From CAVZKK01 sp964573475 (lineage in GTDB: Archaea; Thermoproteota; Bathyarchaeia; Bathyarchaeales; Bathycorpusculaceae): DNA of 24,361 bases. Position 1 is the first letter of the stretch; each line of letters begins with the position of its first letter. Under the pieces are notes generated by a model that had not been told where the DNA came from, made no database searches, and worked only from the letters and a program-made list of their open reading frames with translations. The stretch spans positions 1 through 24,361 of the forward strand of contig CAZNJT010000016.1 in NCBI GenBank assembly GCA_964573475.1. The letters run 5' to 3'. The position numbers and the translations under genes were made by a program. Shown here in pieces: positions 7,197-14,865 of this stretch.

Positions 7197-7859
7197 CTAT
7201 CTAATAAGCACTAGTAGTGCCACCGTTATGAGATCTACAGTTGCATGTGCAGCCGCGTTCGCGACATACGAGTGCCAATGGTGATAGATATAGCCAAACA
7301 GTAGCCCAATGAGGAAGGCTGAAATAGTGTACACTGCCTGTGGATCGAAATGGAAGAACCCAAAGGCTACAGACGAAACAAGCAAGGCGGTTCCAAAAGA
7401 GTATTTGCCATTTATCGCAGTTTGCAAGAAACCTCGAAAAGTGAACTCTTCGCATATTCCAGCTAAAAGTAAAGAGACTATCACCAAAATTAAACCCTGT
7501 GAAGATTCACTTGCACCTATCACCAAGTCATTAGATTCTTGAACGGCTGTGCTTGTTCCAAAAATTAGCGTAAGCGTGATTGTGACGAATACGTCGAACG
7601 AGAAGAGAACTGCTCCGAAACCGGCGCCTAATAGAATACTTCGAGGCTTTGTGTCAAACCCTATGAAGCTTCTGATGTTAACTCTCTTGTAGAGCATGTA
7701 ACCAAGTGGAATAACAAGCACTAGAAGTTCTACAAATATTTGGGCAATAGGATACCCAACCAAAATAAAAATTGCAGCTCCAAGAAACATGACAAGGAAG
7801 AAACTTGCTACAACCGCCAGAATAGCTGCGAGAGGAGAAATAGTGCCACTTTCTTTCAT
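7197..7859 (-). CDS. CPBP-family intramembrane metalloprotease
   Basis: Predicted multi-pass membrane protein of the CPBP (Abi/CAAX-type) protease family. The 220 residues contain about six to seven hydrophobic segments (roughly 11-36, 40-57, 75-100, 122-136, 155-170, 176-191 and 205-219). The family motifs are present: EExxxR as EEFTFR (Glu137, Glu138, Arg142), FxxxH as FGFFH (His170), and a late NAAAH motif with His205. These residues would form the intramembrane active site. The target is unknown; archaeal members have been linked to lipoprotein or prenylated-protein processing and to immunity-like roles, but nothing here discriminates. It starts 5 bases after the stop of the upstream DUF4152-like gene, so it is probably co-transcribed with it. 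Confidence 0.85.
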   Translation of the reverse strand: MKESGTISPLAAILAVVASFFLVMFLGAAIFILVGYPIAQIFVELLVLVIPLGYMLYKRVNIRSFIGFDTKPRSILLGAGFGAVLFSFDVFVTITLTLIFGTSTAVQESNDLVIGASESSQGLILVIVSLLLAGICEEFTFRGFLQTAINGKYSFGTALLVSSVAFGFFHFDPQAVYTISAFLIGLLFGYIYHHWHSYVANAAAHATVDLITVALLVLIR

Positions 7860-7864
7860 GTGAA

Positions 7865-8560
7865 TTACTCTTTTAATGGAGTTATTTTTAAGATTCGGAA
7901 ACCTCTAGCAATTGGGTTTAACATTTCTATGATATTAACTTTTTTCAAAATTTCTCCAGTGTCTTCTGCGTAACCTCTAATGTCATGCTCCGCATCCATT
8001 AGAGAGTAGAGATACACTCTTTTCTCAGCTACTTTAGGCTGGCACTTAGAGGGCAAACCAAGCAAAACCGTTTGTTTCTCTTTAATGGCTTTTTCGCATG
8101 CATACAAGATTGCATGTGCTCCAGCCGTTAACTCGGCAATCCTCACGGGAATGCTTTCTTTTCCTATAGCTAAGACTTCAACTCCATACTTTTGCGTGAT
8201 TTCACCGGCAATTTTCCTCAGCTTAGGCAGAATTTTTAGAAGATCACGCTTTGCTCTTGCGGAAATTCTCAAATCAGAGAGCTGAATTGGGGAGAGCTGC
8301 TCAAGGGAAATCGCCCCCAAAGACATGTCAAGATGCACAGAATCCGCCCTCACCTTTCCGAGCAACTCTCTACAAAGCTCTGCCTCATGCACTATAACTT
8401 CATGCCCATTTTCCGCATCTGCAAAAATGGGTTCAGCTAAAAATGCACTTGACTCTCTATAAGGCGGGCTAACTAATACGGATGCGACTGCAACGATCAA
8501 CAAAGGTTCAAAACCATCATTCAGTATAGCAGCAGAAGAATCCGCTGCGATAATTTTCAA
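7865..8560 (-). CDS. Conserved archaeal protein, DUF4152-like
   Basis: 231 residues, opening KIIAADSSAAIL, then VASVLVSPPYRE, ADSVHLDMSLGAISLEQLSP and a C-terminal part with LLGLPSKCQPKVAEKRVYLYSLM. The pattern of an early Asp (ADSS), a second acidic motif (HLDMSLG) and overall length resembles the archaeal DUF4152 group; from memory, one such protein has an RNase H-like fold and single-strand exonuclease activity, but I cannot confirm the match here. Start: GGTGA (8571-8567) lies 6 bases before TTG 8560, whereas the GTG at 8569 lies inside that site, so TTG 8560 is favoured. It is followed closely by the CPBP protease gene and lies 50 bases downstream of rlmE. Confidence 0.6.
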   Translation of the reverse strand: MKIIAADSSAAILNDGFEPLLIVAVASVLVSPPYRESSAFLAEPIFADAENGHEVIVHEAELCRELLGKVRADSVHLDMSLGAISLEQLSPIQLSDLRISARAKRDLLKILPKLRKIAGEITQKYGVEVLAIGKESIPVRIAELTAGAHAILYACEKAIKEKQTVLLGLPSKCQPKVAEKRVYLYSLMDAEHDIRGYAEDTGEILKKVNIIEMLNPIARGFRILKITPLKE

Positions 8561-8610
8561 GCAGTTCACCTTGCTCTTAAATATGTTTAGTTAGAATTTA
8601 TCTTTGCTGC

Positions 8611-9228
8611 TTAATCCACTGATTTCTTTAAGTGCATTCCCAAGACGAATATCTCTGAGCTTTTGGCTCGACTTGCCTTAGGTTTTATTATTCTCACAAC
8701 CTCAAAATGCCTTTTAACCTTATTTATAAAGTCAACGAGCAAATCTCCCTCAAAAACTTTAACAAAAAAATTTCCAAGAGGCCTAAGCGTTTCCAAAGCT
8801 ATTTTTAATGATTGATGTGCCAAGTCTATTTGGCGGGCGTGGTCAACTTCCCATATTCCAGAAATGTTTGGTGAAGCATCTGAAATTACGACATCAGCCT
8901 TTTTGGGAATCATACTCAAAATCTGCTCCAATGTTTCTTGTTCATTTATGTCGCCTATTATCGTTCTAACATTACTTCGCGGGAAAGGTTCGACGGGCCT
9001 TAAGTCGACTCCTAGAACAAAACCTCTGCTTCCAACAATTTTCCTTGCAGCTTGAACCCAACCGCCTGGCGCTGCACCCAAATCAACAACAACATCGCCG
9101 TTTTTTATGAAATGATACTTCTCAATTGTTTGAAAAAGCTTGTAGGTTGCTCTAGAGCGATATTTTTCCTCTTTAGCCTTTCTATAGTAATAATCTCTTT
9201 TCCTCTCTTGAATCCATGCCTTTGGCAA
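8611..9228 (-). CDS. rlmE: 23S rRNA (uridine-2'-O-)-methyltransferase, RlmE/FtsJ family
   Basis: S-adenosylmethionine-dependent 2'-O-methyltransferase acting on large-subunit rRNA; some archaeal FtsJ proteins may act on tRNA instead. The 205 residues include the SAM-binding motif VVDLGAAPGGW (47-57), DLRP (75-78), SDASPN (116-121) and KVFEG (157-161). The catalytic K-D-K-E tetrad is complete: Lys30, Asp117, Lys157 and Glu192, with spacing like E. coli RlmE. No extra TRAM domain is visible, unlike some euryarchaeal versions. Start TTG 9228 follows GGTGA located in the last codons of the upstream gene (9 bases before it). It lies 2 bases after that gene's stop, so the two are translationally close. 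Confidence 0.93.
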   Translation of the reverse strand: MPKAWIQERKRDYYYRKAKEEKYRSRATYKLFQTIEKYHFIKNGDVVVDLGAAPGGWVQAARKIVGSRGFVLGVDLRPVEPFPRSNVRTIIGDINEQETLEQILSMIPKKADVVISDASPNISGIWEVDHARQIDLAHQSLKIALETLRPLGNFFVKVFEGDLLVDFINKVKRHFEVVRIIKPKASRAKSSEIFVLGMHLKKSVD

Positions 9229-9230
9229 AA

Positions 9231-9608
9231 CTAGCTGTCACCCAGCGCTCTAGATTCGTTTTTGGATATGGAGAGGAGCCATTCTGTGAGTTTTTCGCAG
9301 TTTTGTGGCGAAATTGCACTTGATGGGTCACATCTGGGGTTGTCTGGGCACATTAGGCATGGGACATCCGCTATTGAATCTATTCTTGCGGGAAGTCTTT
9401 TCGGATAAAGCCTATAGGTCCATCTTCCATTGCGGAGTTCCTTCTCCCTCCGTATTAGCCTTTTGCCTTCTAGTTTTATGGCTATTCTAGAGCCCTCTCT
9501 ACTGCTTGCTCCGAGTTTTCGCCATAACTCGGATTGAAGTATGCCGTCAAAGCCTGTATTCATTATGAATTGTAGGGCTTTCTGTTCTAAGTCGTTGCGT
9601 TTCGACAT
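9231..9608 (-). CDS. TFE-beta / RPC39-like transcription factor with C-terminal Fe-S motif
   Basis: Probable archaeal homologue of RNA polymerase III subunit C34/RPC39, called TFE-beta, which pairs with TFE-alpha during open-complex formation. The 125-residue protein has an N-terminal winged helix (about 4-70; LEQKALQFIMNTGFDGILQSELWRKLG, then KLEGKRLIRREKE and WTYRLYPK). A cysteine-rich tail follows with Cys84, Cys87, Cys93 and Cys104 in the order CxxC-x5-C-x10-C, then EKLTEWLL. This tail closely resembles the end of eukaryotic RPC39 (CxxCP..C.....ISPxNC....EWL), which holds a 4Fe-4S cluster. ATG 9608 is chosen because a TATA box at 9634-9644 predicts a transcript start near 9612, hence an almost leaderless mRNA. 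Divergent from kae1 and first gene of the rlmE group. Confidence 0.78.
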   Translation of the reverse strand: MSKRNDLEQKALQFIMNTGFDGILQSELWRKLGASSREGSRIAIKLEGKRLIRREKELRNGRWTYRLYPKRLPARIDSIADVPCLMCPDNPRCDPSSAISPQNCEKLTEWLLSISKNESRALGDS

Positions 9609-9633
9609 TTTCACCAGTTCCAAGTCTTCCTCA

Positions 9634-9659
9634 TTAAATATATGTAGTTTTAAATAAAA
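9634..9659. promoter_or_regulatory. Back-to-back TATA boxes of the TFE-beta and kae1 operons
   Basis: CATATATTTAA on the minus strand (9644-9634) points to the TFE-beta gene; TTTTAAATAAAA on the plus strand (9648-9659) points to kae1. The two start codons are 80 bases apart, so both preinitiation complexes would form side by side. Confidence 0.45.
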
Positions 9660-9688
9660 AGATGTATGTTTAAAGTTGTAAGGAGTTA

Positions 9689-10729
9689 ATGGTGAAGGAC
9701 GATAAAATGAAGAAGAGAAAGGCAAGCGAATCCTACTGCTTAGGAATCGAATCAACAGCAGACGACTTCAGCGTTGGAATATCAACGTTTGACGGTGAAA
9801 TATTAGCTAACATAATAAGCGCTTATATGCCAGAAGAAGGCGGCATTCATCCACGAGAAGCAGCAAGACATCACGCAGAAGTAGCAAGCAAAGTCCTAGA
9901 AGAAGCCTTCACAAAATCAGGGATAAAACCACAGAACTTATCAGTTACCGCATTTTCTCAAGGTCCAGGTCTAGGTCCATGTCTTCGCACAGGTGCAACT
10001 GTAGCCCGTGCTCTAGCTTCCTATCTTAATGTTCCGCTTGTGGGAGTCAACCATTGCATAGCACACATCGAGATAGGAAAACTAAAAACAGGCGCTAAGG
10101 ACCCTATCACACTTTATGTTTCTGGCGGAAACACCATAGTTGCAGCCTTTGATTCTGGACGCTATAGAGTTTTTGGCGAGACGCTGGATATTGCCCTTGG
10201 AAACTGTTTGGACGTTTTTGCAAGAGAAGCAGGACTACGCCAAAGGGAAGGCATGCCGTTTGGGGCTATTGTTGAAAAACTTGCGGTAAAGGGAAAGAAG
10301 CTGATTCCTCTGCCATACACTGTTAAAGGCATGGACACATCCTTCAGCGGCTTACTAACCGCCGCGGTCAACTTGATCAAAAAAGGAGAATATAAACTCG
10401 AAGATTTATGTTATAGTCTTCAAGAGACAGCTTTTTCAATGGTTACAGAAGTAACAGAGAGAGCTTTAGCCCACACAGAAAAGAAAGAGGTTTTGTTAAC
10501 TGGCGGAGTTGCCGCCAACAAAAAATTGCAATCCATGGTTGAGGCAATTGCGGAAGAACATGACGCTGAATTCTGTGTCGTGCCGAGCCAATTTGCAATT
10601 GATAATGGAGCCATGATTGCATGGACTGGTGTACTAGCCTACAAGTGTGGCATGGTTACGCCAATCGAGAAAAGTTTTGTAAAGTTGAGGTGGCGGCTTG
10701 AAGAGGTTGAAGTTCCGTGGGTAAGATAA
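9689..10729 (+). CDS. kae1: tRNA N6-adenosine threonylcarbamoyltransferase Kae1 (KEOPS catalytic subunit)
   Basis: Transfers threonylcarbamoyl from TC-AMP to A37 of ANN-decoding tRNAs (t6A), as the catalytic ASKHA-fold subunit of KEOPS. The 346-residue protein has LGIESTADD near the start, HPREAARHH with the metal-binding histidines (His54 and His61/62), SQGPGLGPCLRTG, NHCIAHIEIG, LYVSGGNT, ALGNCLDVFAREAGL, GMDTSFSGLLTA, LTGGVAANKKL and a late FAIDNGAMIAWTG. It is not fused to Bud32, unlike in some euryarchaea. ATG 9689 follows AAGGAG (9680-9685) at a short distance of 3 bases; ATG 9707 is an alternative start. The end overlaps bud32 by 13 bases. Confidence 0.96.
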   Translation: MVKDDKMKKRKASESYCLGIESTADDFSVGISTFDGEILANIISAYMPEEGGIHPREAARHHAEVASKVLEEAFTKSGIKPQNLSVTAFSQGPGLGPCLRTGATVARALASYLNVPLVGVNHCIAHIEIGKLKTGAKDPITLYVSGGNTIVAAFDSGRYRVFGETLDIALGNCLDVFAREAGLRQREGMPFGAIVEKLAVKGKKLIPLPYTVKGMDTSFSGLLTAAVNLIKKGEYKLEDLCYSLQETAFSMVTEVTERALAHTEKKEVLLTGGVAANKKLQSMVEAIAEEHDAEFCVVPSQFAIDNGAMIAWTGVLAYKCGMVTPIEKSFVKLRWRLEEVEVPWVR

Positions 10730-11382
10730 AGCCGCTTTTGATTAAGAAAGGAGCGGAAGCCAGTCTCTACCTTACAGATTGGCATGGCAGAAAAGTGATA
10801 ATGAAGAAGCGTTTGCCCAAGAAATATCGTCCATCAAAGTTAGATGAGCATATTCGAACTTACAGGACAATTCATGAACCGCAATTAATGCATGAAGCAA
10901 AAAAGGCTGAAGTGCCAACGCCAACAATTTTTCTGGTTGACGTAAAAAATGCCACGATAATAATGGAGTTTATCGAAGGAAAGCAAGTGAAACAGTTGTT
11001 AAGCGAAGTTACCAAAAGTGAAAGACAAAGTCTATGCCTCAAAATTGGCGAATTAATAGGTAGACTTCATGAGTACGGAATAATTCATGGCGATTTAACA
11101 ACGTCAAACATGATTTTGGATTTTGAAGGGAAAATTTTCTTTGTGGATTTTGGACTTGGCGAGAAAACAAAAGAGTTGGAAGCAAGAGGAGTTGATTTGC
11201 ACCTTATGAAAAGGGCTTTGCAAAGTACGCATTTCCGCTTTACTGAAGAATGCTTTGACGCTGTAATTAGGGGGTATTCTAAAGTTCTGGGCGCTGAGAC
11301 TGTGAAAAACGTTTTAGATAAGATAAAAGAGATAGAGAGAAGAGGAAGATATGTTGCCGAAAGGAAAGGTGAAACAGAATGA
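10717..11382 (+). CDS. bud32: KEOPS kinase/ATPase subunit Bud32
   Basis: Small atypical protein kinase (PRPK/piD261 family) that acts mainly as an ATPase supporting Kae1 in t6A formation. The 221 residues show a minimal kinase core: KKGAEASLYLTDWHGRKVIMKKR (ATP lysine), IMEFIEGK at the hinge, HGDLTTSN (catalytic loop from His124), VDFGLGEK (metal-binding Asp144) and a basic C-terminal tail with RGRYVAERKGE. Like other Bud32 proteins it lacks the large activation segment of typical kinases. GTG 10717 starts within the end of kae1 (13-base overlap), which implies translational coupling. The stop overlaps the next gene as ATGA. Confidence 0.95.
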   Translation: MGKIKPLLIKKGAEASLYLTDWHGRKVIMKKRLPKKYRPSKLDEHIRTYRTIHEPQLMHEAKKAEVPTPTIFLVDVKNATIIMEFIEGKQVKQLLSEVTKSERQSLCLKIGELIGRLHEYGIIHGDLTTSNMILDFEGKIFFVDFGLGEKTKELEARGVDLHLMKRALQSTHFRFTEECFDAVIRGYSKVLGAETVKNVLDKIKEIERRGRYVAERKGETE

Positions 11383-11780
11383 TTAAGACCGTTTGGTGTA
11401 TCACGTTTTATGTTTCAGATTTAAGAAAGGCTAAAAAATTTTATGAAGAAATCTTGGGTTTAGAGAAGAAATATGAATTTTCAAGTTACGTTGGCTTCGA
11501 ATGTGGCGGCGTAGAGATAGGATTAATTCCCAAACCCCAAGGAGAACAAAAGGCAAGCCAGACATCGCCTTCTGTAGAATTTCTTGTAGACAATGTGGAC
11601 AAAGTCTATGATGATTTAAAAAGTAAAGGTGTGAAATTCATTAAAGAGTTGCATGATGAGCCTTGGGGTGGAAAACAAGCGACCTTCACAGACCCAGACG
11701 GTCACATACTAGAAATCGCACAGATAAGCTGGCAAAAATATTTTAGTGTTTCAGCCAAAGGTGCCCAAAAAAAGCCGTGA
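11379..11780 (+). CDS. VOC-superfamily (glyoxalase/bleomycin-resistance-like) protein
   Basis: 133 residues with one vicinal-oxygen-chelate module made of two beta-alpha-beta-beta-beta units: ITFYVSDLRKAKKFYEEILGLEKKY, then VEFLVDNVDKVYDDLKSKGVKF and TFTDPDGHILEIAQ. The C-terminal Glu of LEIAQ fits the second metal-ligand position; the first-half ligand is not clear, so metal dependence and substrate are unknown. ATG 11379 overlaps the bud32 stop (ATGA) and is preceded by AAAGGTGA, so it is expressed with kae1-bud32. It is an insertion in an otherwise conserved archaeal order (kae1, bud32, pyrophosphatase, rps15), and its link to tRNA modification or nucleotide sanitation is unknown. Confidence 0.85.
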   Translation: MIKTVWCITFYVSDLRKAKKFYEEILGLEKKYEFSSYVGFECGGVEIGLIPKPQGEQKASQTSPSVEFLVDNVDKVYDDLKSKGVKFIKELHDEPWGGKQATFTDPDGHILEIAQISWQKYFSVSAKGAQKKP

Positions 11781-11786
11781 ATCAAC

Positions 11787-12377
11787 ATGAATTTTCAACT
11801 AAAAGGCAGAGTCATATTCTTCGCAACAAACAACATAAACAAGTTCAATGAAGCCCGCAAAGTGTTAGCCGAATATAAAATAGCCGTAGGCATGCTTAGG
11901 GTCAAAACATTAGAAATCCAAAGCGAAAGCCTAGAGGAAATTGCAAAGACAAGCGTTATAGAGGCTTTTGAAAAATGTAATTTGCCAGTTATAGCAGAGG
12001 ATGCAGGATTATTTATACATGCTCTAAAAGGGTTTCCCGGACCTTACGCCGCTTACGTTTACAAAACAATAGGTAATAGGGGTTTACTGCAACTTATGGA
12101 AAACGTCGAAAACAGAAAGGCTGAGTTCCAGTCAGTAGTAGCGCACTATTCTCCAGAATTCAAATCACCAATATGCTTTAAGGGAGAAGCCATTGGAGAA
12201 ATAACAAAAGAAGAAAGAAAAAGAGACCATAAATCCGGTTTTGGATTTGACCCAATTTTTAAGCCAGCAAACTGCAATAAAACATTCGCAGAAATGAGCT
12301 TGACAGAGAAAAACAAGCATTCGCACCGTGCAAAGGCCTTGCATAAGTTTGCAGAATTGTACAAAAAAATTCAATAA
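11787..12377 (+). CDS. rdgB: XTP/dITP pyrophosphatase (RdgB/HAM1 family)
   Basis: Hydrolyses non-canonical purine triphosphates (XTP, ITP, dITP) to monophosphates, keeping them out of RNA and DNA. The 196-residue protein has the family motifs in order: FFATNNINKFNEA (substrate-binding TxNxxKxxE-like), SLEEIAKTSVIEAFEK, IAEDAGLFIHALKGFPGPYAA (catalytic acidic residues), FKGEAIGEI, GFGFDPIFKP, TFAEMSLTEKNKHSHRAKAL. Length is normal. Starts at ATG 11787, 6 bases after the VOC stop, so it belongs to the kae1 operon. It is also found next to Kae1/Bud32 genes in other archaea. Confidence 0.94.
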   Translation: MNFQLKGRVIFFATNNINKFNEARKVLAEYKIAVGMLRVKTLEIQSESLEEIAKTSVIEAFEKCNLPVIAEDAGLFIHALKGFPGPYAAYVYKTIGNRGLLQLMENVENRKAEFQSVVAHYSPEFKSPICFKGEAIGEITKEERKRDHKSGFGFDPIFKPANCNKTFAEMSLTEKNKHSHRAKALHKFAELYKKIQ

Positions 12378-12462
12378 CAAAAACCAAAACAGTATTTACT
12401 TTCAATCAATAATCTTAAATATCTGTCTACGTTCGCTCATACAGAGTTTAAGGGAATAAAAA

Positions 12463-12903
12463 ATGCCTAAACAGGAAAAAGGAAAAGCCCACCAAATAAG
12501 ACCAGTTAGCAAGCGACCTCCAAGCTGGTGCAAATATCAACCAGAAGAAGTGGAAGGTCTCGTCATCAAACTGGCAAAGGAAGGAAACCCGCCGAGCCGA
12601 ATTGGAACAATCTTAAGGGATCAATATGCAATTCCCCTAGTAAAGCCAATAACCGGAAAAACAGTAACAAAAATACTTAAGGATGCAGAGCTTGCGCCAG
12701 CAATGCCAGAAGACCTAGGAAATCTGCTGAAAAAGGCCGAAAGCCTCGGCGCCCACCTTGAAAGAAACAAGAGAGATTCACATAATAAAAGGGCACTTCA
12801 AATTGTAGAGGCAAAAATCCACAAACTGTCAAGATATTACAAACGTGAGGGAGTTTTGCCGCAGAGTTGGAAATACGCGCCAAAAATAGCTTCTCTAGCC
12901 TAA
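12463..12903 (+). CDS. rps15: Small-subunit ribosomal protein uS15 (archaeal S15/S13e type)
   Basis: Primary 16S rRNA-binding protein of the 30S subunit. The 146 residues have the archaeal/eukaryotic N-terminal extension (SKRPPSWCKYQPEEVEGLVIKLAKEGNPPSRIGTILRDQYAIP) and the conserved S15 core with LGAHLERNKRDSHNKRALQIVEAKIHKLSRYYKREGVLP. Length fits archaeal S15. ATG 12463 follows AAGGGA (12451-12456), and a TATA-like CTTAAATATC lies around 12413-12422, so it has its own promoter in addition to any read-through from the kae1 operon. Confidence 0.97.
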   Translation: MPKQEKGKAHQIRPVSKRPPSWCKYQPEEVEGLVIKLAKEGNPPSRIGTILRDQYAIPLVKPITGKTVTKILKDAELAPAMPEDLGNLLKKAESLGAHLERNKRDSHNKRALQIVEAKIHKLSRYYKREGVLPQSWKYAPKIASLA

Positions 12904-13010
12904 CTGTTATTCTAAACTTTTATTCATAAATTATACGATGAGGAACACGTATACGTAACGCCAGCTTTAAATCTTTAAATAATTTAGCTTCTTAGCCTAA
13001 TGTGATTGAC

Positions 13011-14480
13011 ATGGCTTTAGACAAGAACCAAGTTACAAACTTTTTAGATTCAACCGTACAAGCAGCCAAAACAATTTTGGAAACCGTAAAAGAAGACGGA
13101 TTAATCCACGTTTTTTCACATTTAGATGCTGACGGGGTTGCGGCGGCTGGAATTATTGGAAAAACCCTGTTTATGCTTGATGCAAAATTCCGAATTAGAA
13201 TAACTCAATGGATTGACGAAAAAATTGTTGGTGAAATTACTTCAGAGAAGCCGCAACTAATAATTTTCACTGATTTTGGAAGCGGCTACATTGACTTGCT
13301 AAATGAGAAGCTTGCAGACTTTAAAATAGTAATTTTGGACCACCACCAGATCATCGGCAAAGAATCAGCCAATGTTGTACATGTAAACCCACATTTGCAC
13401 GGAATAGATGGAGCGCGAGACATCAGCGGCTCAGGCGTCGCATATTTTGTAGCTAAAGCAGTTGATAAAGATAACATTAGTTTGGCGCCTATAGCTGTGG
13501 TTGGAGCCCTCGGAGACATGCAAGACAAATACGACCAACGAAAGCTAGGCGGAGTAAACGAAAAAATAGTTGAAGACGCAACAAACGCGGGGCTTCTAAC
13601 AGTTGAAAAAGACCTAATATTTTTCGGCAGAGAAACACGTCCCATCCACAGAACCCTAGCATCTACAACTAATCCTTTCATTCCAGGCATAAGCGGCGAG
13701 GAAGACAAAAGTTTAGCTTTTTTGGCAAGTTTAGACATTAAACCGAGGCATGGTGAAAAATGGCGGGCTTTGAGGGACCTTTCAGATGAAGAAAAGAAAA
13801 GGTTGTGTTCAGCTCTTGCGGATTATTTGCTGTCAAAGGGTTTACGTTATGAAGTGACGAATCTTATTGGACATGTTTATGTTTTAAACCAGGAAGAGCC
13901 GTGGACTCCGCTTAGGGATGCAAGAGAATTTGCTGTGCTGTTGAATGCAACTGGCCGTATGGATAGGCCGAGTTTAGGCGTTTCCATTTGCATGGGTGAC
14001 AGGGTTTCAGCTCTTGAAGAAGCAAACAAAGTGTTAGAAGAGTATAGGAGAGCTATCAACAAGTATCTTGGATGGGTAATGGAGAAACCTGAAAGAATGA
14101 AGGAATTGGAGAATATTTACGTTGTTTATGGTGAAAACTTTATAAATGAAAAGATAGTTGGGGCAATTTCATCCATTCTTTCGACAAGCCTTCCCAATCC
14201 TGAAAAACCGTTAATTGCGTATGCTAATGTTGAGGAAGATGGTTTGGCGAAAATTTCAGCAAGAACTATTGACACTATGACCAACAAAGGAGTCAACTTG
14301 GGTGAAATCATGCAAGTCGCGGCTGAAAAATGCCAAGGAAAGGGTGGAGGGCATAACGTAGCAGCAGGAGCACAGGTTCCAATAGAGAAAATCAGTGACT
14401 TCATTGAGATTGTTAACGAATTGGTTGGGAAGCAGTTGAAGGGTGAACACATTGGAAGCGGAAATAATACTGGATTATGA
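13011..14480 (+). CDS. DHH-family single-strand exonuclease (archaeal RecJ/GAN-like)
   Basis: Predicted Mg/Mn-dependent nuclease of the DHH-DHHA1 superfamily. Archaeal relatives include GAN, the GINS-associated nuclease of the replisome, and RecJ-like 3'-5' enzymes. The 489-residue protein has motif I HLDADGV (Asp39, Asp41), FTDFGSGY, the DHH triplet at 110-112 in VILDHHQI, GSGVAYF, VVGALGDMQD, and a DHHA1 domain ending in GGGH (445-448) plus AAGAQVP. All key residues are intact. ATG 13011 was preferred to GTG 13002, which lies in the GTGAT that can serve as ribosome site. A TATA-like TTTAAATA is at about 12973-12981. The position between rps15 and pcc1/rps3ae is a recurrent archaeal arrangement. 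The end overlaps pcc1. Confidence 0.9.
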   Translation: MALDKNQVTNFLDSTVQAAKTILETVKEDGLIHVFSHLDADGVAAAGIIGKTLFMLDAKFRIRITQWIDEKIVGEITSEKPQLIIFTDFGSGYIDLLNEKLADFKIVILDHHQIIGKESANVVHVNPHLHGIDGARDISGSGVAYFVAKAVDKDNISLAPIAVVGALGDMQDKYDQRKLGGVNEKIVEDATNAGLLTVEKDLIFFGRETRPIHRTLASTTNPFIPGISGEEDKSLAFLASLDIKPRHGEKWRALRDLSDEEKKRLCSALADYLLSKGLRYEVTNLIGHVYVLNQEEPWTPLRDAREFAVLLNATGRMDRPSLGVSICMGDRVSALEEANKVLEEYRRAINKYLGWVMEKPERMKELENIYVVYGENFINEKIVGAISSILSTSLPNPEKPLIAYANVEEDGLAKISARTIDTMTNKGVNLGEIMQVAAEKCQGKGGGHNVAAGAQVPIEKISDFIEIVNELVGKQLKGEHIGSGNNTGL

Positions 14481-14700
14481 GGAGGCGGAAATTGCGGAAG
14501 CCGTTGCCAAAGCAGTTTCACCGGATAATTTCAAAACACCACGAGGCTTATCCATCAAAACAACATGGAGAAAGGAAAAAGTTTTAACGAAAATAAAATG
14601 CAAAAGAAAGCTTTCAACATTTATTGCCACAATCGATGACTTGCTTTTTTGCATTTCAACGGCAGAGAAAACACTTCGAATAGCAAAAAAGCTTAAATGA
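14452..14700 (+). CDS. pcc1: KEOPS complex subunit Pcc1
   Basis: Dimerisation subunit of KEOPS that binds Kae1. The 82-residue protein has the Pcc1 layout: a beta strand (EAEIILDYEEAEIAEAVAKAVSPDN), a central strand (GLSIKTTWRKEKVLTKIKC) and a C-terminal helix after TFIATIDDLLFCISTAEK. Start: GGGTGA (14441-14446) sits 5 bases before TTG 14452; the in-frame GTG at 14443 lies inside that site. The gene begins 29 bases before the end of the nuclease gene, indicating translational coupling. With kae1 and bud32 nearby, three KEOPS genes lie within about 5 kb; Cgi121 is not seen here. Confidence 0.85.
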   Translation: MEAEIILDYEEAEIAEAVAKAVSPDNFKTPRGLSIKTTWRKEKVLTKIKCKRKLSTFIATIDDLLFCISTAEKTLRIAKKLK

Positions 14701-14769
14701 AAAACCTTCAGACAGATGCTGAATAAAAACTATTTATCTTTTTCCCTCAAATACAAAGTGTAAATTAAC

Positions 14770-14865
14770 ATGTCCAAAACTAAAGGAATACTGGCGCTGA
14801 TGTTGGCTTTTCTAAGTGTGTTTTTTGGTTTCCAATATCGCGAAACTCTCACCGATGCGCGCTAA
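14770..14865 (+). CDS. Possible small membrane protein (31 residues)
   Basis: ATG 14770 to TAA 14863-14865 encodes a peptide with a short basic start (MSKTKG), one hydrophobic segment (ILALMLAFLSVFFGF) and a polar end (QYRETLTDAR). This could be a single-span small protein or the signal-anchor remnant of a broken gene. A TATA-like CTATTTATCT lies at about 14730-14739, close to the right distance for a short leader, but no ribosome site is visible. No family recognised. Confidence 0.25.
   Translation: MSKTKGILALMLAFLSVFFGFQYRETLTDAR

Noticed and set aside
7197..7455. Alternative-frame ORFs inside the CPBP, nadC, serS, hdrA and kor genes
   Set aside because: They are shadows of clearly conserved genes, without own ribosome sites or recognisable motifs.
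9609..9755. Longer N-terminus for the TFE-beta-like protein
   Set aside because: The extension would contain the TATA box and overlap the kae1 start; the winged helix begins right after ATG 9608.
12947..12956. ACGTATACGT palindrome before the DHH nuclease gene
   Set aside because: A 10-base palindrome is expected about once per kilobase by chance and it lies off the expected promoter position.
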